Source: Planctomycetales bacterium (GTDB lineage: Bacteria; Planctomycetota; Planctomycetia; Planctomycetales; Planctomycetaceae). Taken from it: a DNA stretch of 5,756 nucleotides. Under the pieces are notes generated by a model. It made no database searches, was not told where the DNA came from, and saw nothing but the letters and a program-made list of their open reading frames with translations. Location: positions 1 through 5,756 of the forward strand of contig JAGVKR010000712.1 of NCBI GenBank assembly GCA_020050375.1, given 5' to 3'. The position numbers and the translations under genes are program-made. This document shows positions 4,797 to 5,756 of the stretch, piece after piece (the first letter of the stretch is position 1; every line of letters starts with the position of its first letter).

Positions 4797-5756
4797 TTAA
4801 GGGACCACAATTCCCAAGAGCGGCTGCAACGCCTCCCACCACCAGGCGCCGGCGGAAAGGCTCCCCAGCACGGCGGCGGCCAGCGCGAGCTTCCACCAGC
4901 GACGGCGAAGTCTCGTCCGTCCGGCATCTTCCCGCTTCTCACCGGCGATGTGATCGTCCCCTGTGGCGATCGTCAGCTCCACACGCAGACCCGCCTCGCG
5001 GGTCAACCGCATCAATAGTTCCTGCACGGCTCGAATCTGCTGCGCCACTCCGTCGAGCAAGACCGCCGAGGCGGGGGACGACGCATCGGGACGCTGCTGG
5101 CTCTGAGACTTCGCCGAGATCTTCAGGGCGTCGTTCACGGCGTGCCGCACATCGTGGTTCGTTGGAGCCGATTCTCCCAATGAAAAGAAGTCGGCCAACC
5201 CCGAACCGAGCGGCAGGGCCATCCCCAACGAGCTGCGGAGCTGTTCCCACGATTGCATATGCGCAGCGGGATCGGCCGCGTTGTGCGCCGCGGAGCGAAC
5301 GATGAAGACCTCGATAATGGCCTCTGAGCTCTGCCCCGGCGTTTCAGCCTCAACTCGGTTGGAGCTCTGCAAGCGGCATTCCCCTGCCGTGAACCCCAGC
5401 CCCTGGCCGCGCAACCGTCGGTCGAGACGCGCCAGCTCGTCAAGCAATTCGGCCAGTTCCGCGGCTCCCGCCCGACCCGGCGCGATCAGCAACCGCAGAT
5501 TCGCCCCCTTCGGCCACCGCGATGACGGTGCTTTCTGGCGTTCGAGGTGGTTCGCAGTAGCCGTCGAAACCGAACGGCAAACGCGCAGACGCTGCAGCTC
5601 TTCGGCTAACCGAGTCCGCTCGATCTGCAGTTGCCGCCGCTCCTGCTGGAGACGCAGCAGTTGCTCGCCGAGGCCAAGCTCGGTCTCGGAAGCCGGCAGC
5701 GCGGAATCACCTGGACGACTCGAAACCGGCTCAGCGGGCGGGGCTTTCGTCGGTTG
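4797..5756 (-). CDS. Unknown tail-anchored coiled-coil protein, C-terminal part (partial)
   Basis: The frame is open from the right edge to the TAA at 4799-4797, giving 319 residues; the true start lies outside the window. An internal TTG at 5492-5490 is not a convincing start because a coherent coiled coil lies upstream of it. The visible part has a Pro/Ala/Ser-rich segment (1-23), then a charged helix (24-58) with leucines at 29, 36, 43, 50 and 57, a leucine-zipper spacing. A middle region of mixed strands and helices follows (including NLRLLLIAPGR near 86-95 and EAIIEVFIVR near 145-154). An amphipathic helix lies near 235-255. An Arg-rich stretch (280-287) precedes one hydrophobic segment (about 289-307), and about 12 residues follow it. 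The positive-inside rule suggests the bulk is cytoplasmic with a C-terminal anchor. I do not recognise the family and assign no function. Confidence 0.8.
   Translation of the reverse strand, partial: QPTKAPPAEPVSSRPGDSALPASETELGLGEQLLRLQQERRQLQIERTRLAEELQRLRVCRSVSTATANHLERQKAPSSRWPKGANLRLLIAPGRAGAAELAELLDELARLDRRLRGQGLGFTAGECRLQSSNRVEAETPGQSSEAIIEVFIVRSAAHNAADPAAHMQSWEQLRSSLGMALPLGSGLADFFSLGESAPTNHDVRHAVNDALKISAKSQSQQRPDASSPASAVLLDGVAQQIRAVQELLMRLTREAGLRVELTIATGDDHIAGEKREDAGRTRLRRRWWKLALAAAVLGSLSAGAWWWEALQPLLGIVVP

Noticed and set aside
4118..5305. 395-residue plus-strand frame spanning the DUF1501 end, the intergenic hairpins and the next gene
   Set aside because: It is Arg/Pro/Ser-rich, as expected of an out-of-frame reading of GC-rich DNA, and crosses two genes and the hairpin region without any motif.
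4797..5492. Treating the TTG at 5492 as the real start of the tail-anchored protein
   Set aside because: The frame continues open for 88 more codons to the window edge, and these encode a clear leucine-heptad coiled coil, so the gene starts outside the window.

Overview
The window looks like planctomycete (or closely related PVC-group) chromosomal DNA. The evidence is a GC-rich sequence, a DUF1501-family protein (a family greatly expanded in Planctomycetota), a large secreted FG-GAP/VCBS repeat protein, and the first codons of a Gfo/Idh/MocA-type oxidoreductase. No RNA gene, CRISPR array, transposase or phage gene was seen. The taxonomic call is an inference from gene families, not from a marker gene.

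Layout, left to right. (1) Positions 1-62, minus strand: the first 20 codons of a Gfo/Idh/MocA-like dinucleotide-binding oxidoreductase, cut by the window edge. (2) Positions 80-2881, minus strand: an intact 933-residue exported protein. It has 13 recognisable calcium-type D-x-(D/N)-x-D-G-x-x-D repeats plus one degenerate repeat, then a C-terminal beta-rich domain. Its stop lies 17 nt before the oxidoreductase start, so the two probably form one operon. (3) Positions 2882-3083: a 202-bp divergent intergenic region with candidate promoters for both directions, a perfect 6-bp-stem inverted repeat and two pairs of short direct repeats. (4) Positions 3084-4646, plus strand: an intact 520-residue DUF1501 protein with a twin-arginine-type N-terminus. 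(5) Positions 4647-4796: a 150-bp convergent intergenic region with two related 20-nt hairpins and a weak terminator-like hairpin. (6) Positions 4797-5756, minus strand: the C-terminal 319 residues of a protein of unknown function. It has a leucine-zipper-like coiled coil and one C-terminal membrane segment, and its reading frame stays open to the right edge.

The FG-GAP protein and the DUF1501 protein are divergently transcribed and both appear to be exported, so they may share a control region and act in the envelope. The sequence does not give the substrate or pathway of either. The DUF1501 gene stands alone here: the DUF1549/DUF1553 cytochrome-type partner often found beside planctomycete DUF1501 genes is not in the window. 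I found no clear sign of a wholly new system. The most unusual elements are the probable 14-unit double propeller with one calcium-dead unit, the paired hairpin repeats after the DUF1501 gene, the cysteine-rich insert in the DUF1501 protein, and the unrecognised tail-anchored coiled-coil protein.
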